A stretch of DNA of 27,854 nucleotides. It comes from JAGNLA01 sp964472265 (GTDB taxonomy: Bacteria > Caldisericota > Caldisericia > JAAYUI01). The position numbers and the translations under genes are program-made. Shown one piece after another: positions 18,001-23,183 of the stretch. Location of the stretch: contig CAYYJO010000023.1 of the NCBI GenBank assembly GCA_964472265.1, positions 1 through 27,854 of the forward strand, in the 5' to 3' direction. Numbering within the stretch: the first letter of the stretch is position 1; each line of letters opens with the position of its first letter. Below the pieces are notes generated by a model that saw only the letters and a program-made list of their open reading frames with translations, had not been told where the DNA came from and searched no databases.

Positions 18001-19974
18001 GGTGACATTTCAAAATGCATCGCCGAAAATGAGACACTGATTTCAGAGCGACAGGTGAGCATCAATGAGTCCCAGATTTATGTTGTCGTCTACGCAACAC
18101 CTTTCCATGATGAAAACGGAGCAATTCACAGGATTCAGCTGATTTTCGAGGACATAACGATAACAAAAATGGTCGAGCTTGAGCTTAAACAGGCAATCAG
18201 TCAGGCTCAGTCAGCGTCTTCGGCAAAATCTGAATTTCTTGCGAACATGTCACACGAAATAAGAACCCCTCTCAACGCCTTGCTCGGTTTCGTCCAATTG
18301 CTTTCAGGCGACGTGAAAGATGAAAAACAAAGGCAGTATATCGGGGCAATCGAAACGGCAGCCCAGGCGTTAAACTCCATGACTGCAAGCTTGCTCGACA
18401 TTTCGAAAATCGAAGCAGGGAAAATTATCATCGACCAATCCGCACAAGACATTTCAAGCCTAATCAGAGACAGCATCCTCCTCACTGAACCACGCAGCCT
18501 CGAGCTTCAAAACACCATCGTTTTCAACTTCTCAAACGAGCAGTCGGTTTATATGATCGACCCTGACAGATTCAAGCAAATCATGATCAACCTGCTTGGC
18601 AATGCCGTAAAATTCACAAAAAATGGCGTCATCACCATCACCCTGAAAATCCAAAGAGGTGAAGGTTCACACGACACCATCACAATAGATGTTGACGACA
18701 CCGGCATTGGGATACCTGCTGAAATGCGAGACACTGTCTTTGAGCCGTTCATGCAAGTCGACAGCTCAGCCACAAGGAAGTTTGGCGGTACCGGTCTCGG
18801 TTTGGCAATTGTAAAAGGTCTGGTCGAAAAAATGAACGGTTCGATCAGAATCGTCGATAAGAAAACACCAGGAACCATGTTCAGGATATCATTTGATCTG
18901 GAAAGGGTCATGAGTCAGTCGATCAGAATTGCTAGATCAAAAGACGTTGTTGTCTGTCTCAAAAATCCCGAAGAAATCGATATCGTGAGCTCCGTTCTCT
19001 ACCACACAACCCTTAACATCCACATCACCGACGCTCTCCCCGAAAATATCAAGTTCTTAAAGCTCATCATTACCGAAGCTGAATCGTTTGAAAAATGCAA
19101 GCACGAGGAATTGTCCGACCAGATACCGGTCATCATTATTGACTCGGAAGCTGACAGTCAGAGAGTTGTCGGGATTAAGCGACCGCTTGAACGAAATAAC
19201 ATCGTTTCAGCGATTTCGAGACTTTTCCCTGAAGAGCCAGAACTTGCATTCCTGAACCTTGCCGGAAAAAAAATCCTGATCGTTGAAGATAACCAGCTAA
19301 ATATAGTTTTGCTCAAGGACATACTCATGAGAATGGGGTGCCAGGTTCTCATCTCAACCAGCGGAATCGAAGCCGTTGAAATCATGAAACAAGGCGAGCT
19401 AGATGCCTGCCTGATGGACGTGCAGATGCCAGACCTTTCGGGACTTGATGCCACGATGCAGATGAGATATTTTGAAGAGACATCCACTCGAACGAGGCTT
19501 CCGATAATCGCACTCACCGCCTACGCAACCAAGGAGGACAGGGAACGGTGTCTCAATGCAGGGATGGATGATTTTGTGGCAAAACCGTTCAAAATGGGCG
19601 ATCTCTTGACCGCTCTCTCCAAAGCCATTTACAAGTCTCACCTGGACAGTCAGAAAGGCGTGGTCGAAAAACTTGCCGAACGTCTGCTCATCGATCCCGA
19701 GAAACTCAAGGAATTCCTGGGCAATTTTGTTCAGACGAGCCTAAAATCGCTTGGGAATCTTGAAGAGCTTATTAATGCCGGAGAATTCACGCAGGCCTTG
19801 AAAATAACACACACAATCAAAGGGATGGCTTACGTCGAAGACCTGCACAAGTCAATCGTGAAGCTCGAGGGAACGCTCAGAAAGCAGGACAAAACAACTT
19901 CGTTCCTCGATTTGGCAGAGTTGAGAAACAACCTGGAAAAACTGGCGGGAGAGATTCAGGATAACTCGAAATAA
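15028..19974 (+). CDS. Large soluble hybrid histidine kinase: GAF, PAS, GAF, five PAS, HisKA, HATPase, pseudo-receiver, receiver, HPt
   Basis: 1648 residues with no membrane helix, so a cytoplasmic sensor. Rough order: GAF-like 1-145; PAS 155-262; GAF-like 270-425; PAS at about 441, 567, 685, 810 and 934; HisKA with phospho-acceptor H1076 (MSHEIRTPLN); HATPase with MINLLGNAVKF, DDTGIGIP and GGTGLGLAI; a degenerate receiver-like stretch at about 1300-1410; a receiver from about 1414 with phospho-acceptor D1464 (LMDVQMPD) and the conserved K in AKPF; and an HPt domain with H1595 (THTIKG). The His-Asp-His relay would pass phosphate to a separate response regulator not in the window. The start is TTG at 15028, decided by a strong Shine-Dalgarno AAGGAGG (15017-15023). 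It is the third gene of the methyltransferase operon. Ligands are unknown. Confidence 0.93.
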   Translation: MDIVKALAHLDKDLKTTDYIKESIKLLSESFTFPHSGFISRSSELPEILGSIPERQLKAIESIVLKTLPKNILVINDTLPAPWGEIARIGYKSLVVIPVVMGVNLAGAFVFPDRKRHDFTDKAMYQLECCSNMISSMLEMILRRVRKPTTLLIKPKKSAIAGIIITDKDGTIIESNEEFDEIIGTNSGLLPGKKLADLDFLASVKSTVSAHLEMLEKSSGPITESFSLQSESSQPTNIVFSSDKFSAGQTVLYHHIFQPESVISAEKAREEARQATFAHKVLSGIHRISIEPLVLEGIDMVLSDIGNFIKADRISLVEAKCSSDGLVSELVIFRQWFTDPDMQPIDYNNSPFRLVIPGIKNGSTINGAFDGLFDTGIRFAYITPVFSKGSFWGFISCESTKKDISLNQNQLRQLSIFGEMAINTAAKNEAFDKFENDTENYKLFIKESPISMAVVSLKTGEFLEASNGFTILTGWKPEEVIGKRSSDIELYENPEARNEFLDKIIKNGRVIGFETGIISKTGERKDVLLSGEAVFAKGERLVITTAQDVSGMKRAQQELKISEELGRAIIRSLPEYIIITDLDGNIIDAENGLALTTKVDQDELTGKSLTIFLPETIKRQTREAVDHIRATGQCQSFEFEAEFSGIKKYFSTRVSITKNRQLVFVFQDITTFRTSERLLEGTKNKFHTIFNMSPQGIVIVDKEFERIADCNNEFVKLSGVTGENLVGEPYRSLTLFKNNVELTKLFDIISRNGNTSNTEIIINDLKGLQRNIVVSSSRVKLGGDDAHIIQFTDVTELSNIRRELSESDERFKTVVVNSTFPSAIFELQTGKIVLSNDQLDKMLGLGHEDLVNASVQSIGLFDDTNYSILTSDLKEYGVIRDRISTFTPKREMPIDILYSVKTIKFSGKDCAFASFQDITPLKLANKAIMESEERYRLLVENSPLGTLFIERDGKVVSANKAFLQMFGFEESDDIIGEDMVSHHLFSTSGISGDISKCIAENETLISERQVSINESQIYVVVYATPFHDENGAIHRIQLIFEDITITKMVELELKQAISQAQSASSAKSEFLANMSHEIRTPLNALLGFVQLLSGDVKDEKQRQYIGAIETAAQALNSMTASLLDISKIEAGKIIIDQSAQDISSLIRDSILLTEPRSLELQNTIVFNFSNEQSVYMIDPDRFKQIMINLLGNAVKFTKNGVITITLKIQRGEGSHDTITIDVDDTGIGIPAEMRDTVFEPFMQVDSSATRKFGGTGLGLAIVKGLVEKMNGSIRIVDKKTPGTMFRISFDLERVMSQSIRIARSKDVVVCLKNPEEIDIVSSVLYHTTLNIHITDALPENIKFLKLIITEAESFEKCKHEELSDQIPVIIIDSEADSQRVVGIKRPLERNNIVSAISRLFPEEPELAFLNLAGKKILIVEDNQLNIVLLKDILMRMGCQVLISTSGIEAVEIMKQGELDACLMDVQMPDLSGLDATMQMRYFEETSTRTRLPIIALTAYATKEDRERCLNAGMDDFVAKPFKMGDLLTALSKAIYKSHLDSQKGVVEKLAERLLIDPEKLKEFLGNFVQTSLKSLGNLEELINAGEFTQALKITHTIKGMAYVEDLHKSIVKLEGTLRKQDKTTSFLDLAELRNNLEKLAGEIQDNSK

Positions 19975-20011
19975 AAAAGGAGAAATGACCAACAAAATAT
20001 CATCTCTCCTT
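19973..20011 (-). terminator. Intrinsic terminator of the XRE regulator gene
   Basis: A 12-bp stem with one mismatch (19977-19988 against 20000-20011, loop 11 bases) is followed on the minus strand by a run of six T (complement of 19973-19978). It lies 47 bases after the XRE stop. On the plus strand the hairpin directly follows the kinase stop but lacks a T run, so it would be weak there. Confidence 0.6.
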
Positions 20012-20058
20012 ATGCGTGCGCTAAATTTTAATCAATTTATCTTGATCAATACTCTGAA

Positions 20059-20439
20059 TCAGAGAGTTGAAACAAGATAATACAACGCTTCGATCGTCTG
20101 GTCTGAAAGCTTCGAGTTCTTGATGGTTTCGATAAGCTTCCCCTTATCAATCTGCGATTCAGTTACAGCCTCCCGCATTTTGGGTGGTCTGCCTGGACGC
20201 CTTTTGCTTGTTTTGTACGGGGTCTTATCCCTCATTTCGAACAGCTCAGAGACGGAGACATCGAGCGCTTCGGAAAGTGCCTGCAGGGTCAAATCTTTTG
20301 GTTTTGCCCTGTCCTTGATCACCTTCCAGATGGTCGGGGTCGCCATCTTGCAGGCTTTTGCAAGCTGTGAAAACGTCACCTTCTTGGAAAGCCTTCTCTG
20401 GTTTAAAAAGTCGCCTAGTGTCGATACTTGTCTGCTCAT
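20059..20439 (-). CDS. XRE-family transcriptional regulator with AT-hook-like segment
   Basis: 126 residues. The N-terminal helix-turn-helix of the Cro/C1 type spans about 8-68 (FLNQRRLSKKVTFSQLAKACKMATPTIWKV, with LTLQALSEALDVSVSELFEM). Residues 79-87 read KRRPGRPPK, which resembles an AT-hook minor-groove-binding motif around GRP. The C-terminal 40 residues are helical (IDKGKLIETIKNSKLSDQTIEALYYLVSTL) and may oligomerise. The ATG at 20439 has no Shine-Dalgarno. The gene is monocistronic and the 215 bases upstream are very AT-rich, which would suit such a DNA-binding protein acting on its own promoter (inference). Targets are unknown. Confidence 0.88.
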   Translation of the reverse strand: MSRQVSTLGDFLNQRRLSKKVTFSQLAKACKMATPTIWKVIKDRAKPKDLTLQALSEALDVSVSELFEMRDKTPYKTSKRRPGRPPKMREAVTESQIDKGKLIETIKNSKLSDQTIEALYYLVSTL

Positions 20440-20445
20440 ACTAAT

Positions 20446-20473
20446 ATTTTTGCATAATAATTTTCTTTTTCAA
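20446..20473 (-). promoter_or_regulatory. Putative promoter of the XRE gene, leaderless geometry
   Basis: On the minus strand, TTGAAA (20473-20468), 16 bases and AAAAAT (20451-20446) would start transcription at the A of the ATG (20439). The -10 box is poor (4/6). TATTAT at 20459-20454 is an alternative that would give an 8-base leader. Confidence 0.3.
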
Positions 20474-20568
20474 TAGCAATTTTTAATATCCAAAATAATA
20501 TAACTCTATTCATATTTTCTGTTAGTTTTCGTTAATTATAACTACTTTACATTTTTAAATATTGCGTG

Positions 20569-20601
20569 AAATATTCGGTAAATATTCGTATCAAATTACC
20601 G
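20569..20601. repeat. Phased 9-bp direct repeat and overlapping inverted repeat in the AT-rich gap
   Basis: AAATATTCG occurs at 20569-20577 and 20580-20588, an 11-base period close to one helical turn. CGGTAA (20576-20581) and TTACCG (20596-20601) form an inverted repeat. The rest of the gap 20474-20655 between the XRE promoter and the tRNA holds no gene that I can see. A regulator site is possible. Confidence 0.3.
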
Positions 20602-20655
20602 TTTATATGATTAAATGATGATATTATTATTAGACAGGTGGGGTCAAATAAAAAA

Positions 20656-20728
20656 TGGCGAGGGAGGGATTTGAACCCACGACACCGCGGGTATGAGCCG
20701 CGTGCTCTGACCACTGAGCTACCTCGCC
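20656..20728 (-). tRNA. tRNA with CAU anticodon (tRNA-Met, or tRNA-Ile2)
   Basis: A 73-base cloverleaf on the minus strand. The acceptor GGCGAGG pairs perfectly with CCTCGCC and the discriminator is A. The D-stem is GCTC/GAGC, the anticodon stem is CGCGG/CCGCG with loop CTCATAC (anticodon CAT), and the T-loop is TTCAAAT. G1-C72 pairing argues against an initiator tRNA. An elongator tRNA-Met or a lysidine-modified tRNA-Ile cannot be separated by eye. The T-stem (GTGGG/CCCTC) has one T-T mismatch. CCA is not encoded; six T follow the discriminator base directly. Confidence 0.95.
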
Positions 20729-20746
20729 GTCTTGAAGTTTTGAGGA

Positions 20747-20774
20747 AGTTTACACTAATTCCCCAAAGTTTCAA
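20747..20774 (-). promoter_or_regulatory. Putative tRNA promoter
   Basis: On the minus strand, TTGAAA (20774-20769), a 16-base spacer and TAAACT (20752-20747) place a start near 20740, about 12 bases before the mature tRNA 5' end. Confidence 0.55.
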
Positions 20775-20853
20775 CATAAGGGTTTTAATGATGGAAACGG
20801 TGGTTTGAAAAAGATGATTTACCCGAATTGGATCAATAATCCTTAACTTGTTG

Positions 20854-21261
20854 TCACCTGAAGATACTTAGGATCATGTCCCAAACCTTGGAAAATACTG
20901 ATTTTTCCTTAATATCGGATTGTATTAGGTTAATCTCGTTGTCAGGTCTGAGGTCAATGCCCTGCGGGTCTTTGCAGATATATATTTGTTCGCCCTCATA
21001 TATCATCTGGAGGCGCTCTCTTGCTTTCTGCTCGAAACCGGCAAGAGTCTTGCCTTTTTCGATGTCTGAGTCAAGCTTTGAAAGATCGGCTTCAATACGT
21101 TTTTTCTCAGCTTTTAGTCTCGTATTTTCCTCAAGAAGCCCCGCAATTTTGTGATCTATCACAGCCAATGGCCTGACAAGAAAGTAAAAAACCACTAAAA
21201 AGCAGAGAAAAAGCATAATCCTGAGAATCGCCCTTCTTACCTTGTATCCTTTGCCCGGCAT
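20854..21261 (-). CDS. FtsB/DivIC-family septum formation protein
   Basis: 135 residues from ATG at 21261; a GTG two codons earlier lies inside the promoter-to-start spacer. There is a short basic cytoplasmic start (KGYKVRRAILR), one membrane helix (IMLFLCFLVVFYFLV), then a long coiled coil (about 40-85, ENTRLKAEKKRIEADLSKLDSDIEKG) and a short conserved-looking tail with ARERLQMIYEGEQIYI, as in DivIC/FtsB proteins. These single-pass proteins join the FtsL-FtsQ subcomplex at the division septum. The extra C-terminal 35 residues are longer than in minimal FtsB. It has no Shine-Dalgarno and its -10 box is six bases before the ATG. It is divergent from cobO. Confidence 0.85.
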   Translation of the reverse strand: MPGKGYKVRRAILRIMLFLCFLVVFYFLVRPLAVIDHKIAGLLEENTRLKAEKKRIEADLSKLDSDIEKGKTLAGFEQKARERLQMIYEGEQIYICKDPQGIDLRPDNEINLIQSDIKEKSVFSKVWDMILSIFR

Positions 21262-21267
21262 GCCCAC

Positions 21268-21295
21268 ATTATATTACCGGGCTAAATCTAATCAA
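21268..21295 (-). promoter_or_regulatory. ftsB-like gene promoter, leaderless
   Basis: On the minus strand, TTGATT (21295-21290), 16 bases and a perfect TATAAT (21273-21268) give an expected start at 21261, exactly the A of the ATG. Confidence 0.65.
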
Positions 21296-21298
21296 CAG

Positions 21299-21326
21299 TT
21301 GACATTGCCATTGCCACATTTATTAT
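21299..21326 (+). promoter_or_regulatory. cobO operon promoter, leaderless
   Basis: A perfect -35 TTGACA (21299-21304), 16 bases and TATTAT (21321-21326, 5/6) give an expected start at 21333, the G of an in-frame GTG. Its -35 box is only three bases from the divergent -35 box, and the pair forms the palindrome TCAACAGTTGA (21292-21302). The short 71-base divergent region leaves no room for a cobalamin riboswitch. Confidence 0.65.
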
Positions 21327-21332
21327 TTGAAC

Positions 21333-21869
21333 GTGAACAACGGCAAATTTCAGATTTATACTGGAAACGGCAAGGGAAAATCTACAGCTTCTTTTGGATT
21401 GGCCATGCGTTGTGCCGGTCGTGGAATGAAGGTTCTAATCATTCAGTTCATGAAGGGATCGTTGGAGTACGGGGAGATAGTGAGCGCTAAGAAACTTGGC
21501 ATAACAATCATGCAGTTTGGCAGACCCGGCTTCATCAATCCAACAAAACCCACCCAGGCTGATTTCGACATCGCAAGAAAAGGGCTGGATGAACTTCATG
21601 AAGCCGTCATTTCCGGTGATTGGGACATGGTCATTGCCGACGAGATAAACGTTGCTCTCAAGTTCGGACTCCTTGAACNNNNNNNNNNTGAACTGACCGA
21701 TGTTCTTCAAACCGTCGCAGTCAGGAACCCAAAAACAGAGCTGGTTTTCACAGGCAGATATGCTGCACCGGAGCTCATCGATGCAGCCGATCTTGTAACT
21801 GAAATGAAAGAAATAAAACACTATTTCAACACCGAGGGGTTGGATGCCAGGCAGGGCGTTGAGTTCTGA
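21333..21869 (+). CDS. cobO: Corrinoid (cob(I)alamin) adenosyltransferase, CobO/BtuR family
   Basis: The family transfers the adenosyl group of ATP to cob(I)alamin to make adenosylcobalamin. The P-loop GNGKGKST sits at the N-terminus as in CobO/BtuR, followed by GLAMRCAGRGMKV, IADEIN and a C-terminal VFTGRYAAPELIDAADLVTEM...GLDARQGVEF. The start chosen is GTG 21333, which matches the promoter; TTG 21327 falls inside the -10 to +1 spacer. The frame contains ten N at 21679-21688. The bases TGAAC flank the gap on both sides, and merging them gives FGLLELTDVL, the expected family spacing, for about 173 residues in total. The product would load the B12 subunit encoded two genes downstream. meaB overlaps the end. 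Confidence 0.93.
   Translation: MNNGKFQIYTGNGKGKSTASFGLAMRCAGRGMKVLIIQFMKGSLEYGEIVSAKKLGITIMQFGRPGFINPTKPTQADFDIARKGLDELHEAVISGDWDMVIADEINVALKFGLLEXXXXELTDVLQTVAVRNPKTELVFTGRYAAPELIDAADLVTEMKEIKHYFNTEGLDARQGVEF
21679..21688. other. Assembly gap (10 N), probably a false gap
   Basis: Ten N inside cobO. The five bases TGAAC occur immediately before (21674-21678) and after (21689-21693) the gap, as expected if two contigs really overlap and were padded with an arbitrary 10 N. Confidence 0.9.
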
Positions 21870-22794
21870 TACAGTTAGAAATGCGCTTGAGGGCCATCAC
21901 GGCGCTCAGGCTGAAGTTATATCATATCTTGAAAATGGCGGCGATCCCGACATAGTTTTCGGTGGTAACTACCACAAAATCGGGAAAGCCCACAGAATCG
22001 GCATTACAGGTTCACCTGGAGCCGGAAAAAGCACACTCATTTCAAGACTCATCTCCGTTGTCCGAAGACAGGATAAAAAAGTAGCAATCATTGCTTGCGA
22101 CCCAAGCTCGCCATACACGCACGGCGCATTGCTTGGTGACAGAACCCGAATGGCACAGCATTTTACTGATAATGGAGTTTTCATCAGGTCAATGGCTACT
22201 CGCGGACATCTGGGCGGAATGGCTCCCAAATCATCGATTGTTGCTGATTTCCTAGACATCTGTGGCTACCCGGTCATCATCATCGAGACCGTTGGCGTAG
22301 GTCAAACTGAAGTTGACGTGGTTTCAAAATCCGACACCGTTGTGGTTGTCATGACTCCTGATTCAGGCGATTCAATCCAGATGATGAAAGCTGGACTGCT
22401 CGAAGGTGCCGACATTTTTTGCATTAACAAGTCAGAAAAGATTGGCACGGAACAACTGGAGGCAGAGCTTCAGTTTGCAGTCTCACTTTGGAGAAAGCCC
22501 TGGATACCGCCAATTGTCAGAACCGTTGCAAAAGAAGACAGGGGCATTGCTGAACTCTTCGAGCAGATAAAGAATCACATGGAGTTTATGATCAAAACAA
22601 ACGAGCGTGCCGCCAAAATTCGCGAGCGATACCAGTCAGAGGTTGATTTCTGGCTCATCACCAACATCTTTGGCAGCTCGTACGAGCCATTGAAAGAAAA
22701 AATATCAGAAAAGGCCATTGAGCTTGGACAGCCTCCGTGGGAAGTTGCCAAAAATCTTTGGCTGGAAGTATTGGAGGAAGGAAAATGCAAATAA
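21844..22794 (+). CDS. meaB: MeaB/ArgK-type GTPase, methylmalonyl-CoA mutase chaperone
   Basis: 316 residues, the usual size for MeaB, a G3E GTPase that gates adenosylcobalamin loading and protects B12-dependent acyl-CoA mutases. Walker A is GSPGAGKST (56-64). Family motifs ACDPSSPYTHGALLGDRTRM, TRGHLGGMAPKS and IETVGVGQTEVDVV are present. The guanine-specificity motif reads NKSE (195-198) instead of the usual NKxD. The ATG at 21844 overlaps cobO by 26 bases; a TTG at 21859 is a possible alternative. The next gene, a mutase B12 subunit, overlaps by 10 bases, which supports the role. Confidence 0.93.
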   Translation: MPGRALSSDTVRNALEGHHGAQAEVISYLENGGDPDIVFGGNYHKIGKAHRIGITGSPGAGKSTLISRLISVVRRQDKKVAIIACDPSSPYTHGALLGDRTRMAQHFTDNGVFIRSMATRGHLGGMAPKSSIVADFLDICGYPVIIIETVGVGQTEVDVVSKSDTVVVVMTPDSGDSIQMMKAGLLEGADIFCINKSEKIGTEQLEAELQFAVSLWRKPWIPPIVRTVAKEDRGIAELFEQIKNHMEFMIKTNERAAKIRERYQSEVDFWLITNIFGSSYEPLKEKISEKAIELGQPPWEVAKNLWLEVLEEGKCK

Positions 22795-23171
22795 AAGTGT
22801 TGGTTGCCAAACCGGGTCTTGATGGACATGACAGAGGCGCAAAGGTTATTGCGCAGGCTCTCAGGGATGCTGGAATGGAAGTCGTCTACACGGGCCTCCA
22901 CCAGACACCGGAGATGATCGTCAGAACTGCAATCCAGGAGAACGTTGACGTTATTGGCATCTCAATCCTCTCAGGGGCTCACATGACGATTGTTCCGAAG
23001 ATCATAGAAAAGCTCAAGGAAAATGGAGTATCAAAAACGCTCTTCGTAGGCGGGATCATACCGGAAGAGGATGCAGTGGAGCTTAAAAAACTCGGCGTTT
23101 CTGAAGTTTTTGGCCCTGGCACCCCGACCGGACAGGTTGTCGAATTTATAAAAAAATCTGTAGGGCAATAA
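22785..23171 (+). CDS. Methylmalonyl-CoA mutase B12-binding (small) subunit
   Basis: 128 residues, a free-standing cobalamin-binding domain of the acyl-CoA mutase type. The base-off/His-on motif DxHxxG is in LDGHDRGAK, followed by SILSGAH and FVGGIIPEED for the nucleotide tail. Such split subunits pair with a separate large catalytic subunit to interconvert succinyl-CoA and methylmalonyl-CoA, or related acyl-CoAs. The ATG at 22785 has GGAGG at 22773-22777; an upstream GTG at 22737 would add 16 residues inside meaB and is rejected. No catalytic subunit is visible in the window, so the substrate cannot be fixed. Confidence 0.9.
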   Translation: MQIKVLVAKPGLDGHDRGAKVIAQALRDAGMEVVYTGLHQTPEMIVRTAIQENVDVIGISILSGAHMTIVPKIIEKLKENGVSKTLFVGGIIPEEDAVELKKLGVSEVFGPGTPTGQVVEFIKKSVGQ

Positions 23172-23183
23172 CTAGGAGGAAGA

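Noticed and set aside
21262..21332. Cobalamin riboswitch before cobO
   Set aside because: The divergent gap is only 71 bases and is filled by two promoters. A cobalamin riboswitch needs far more sequence.
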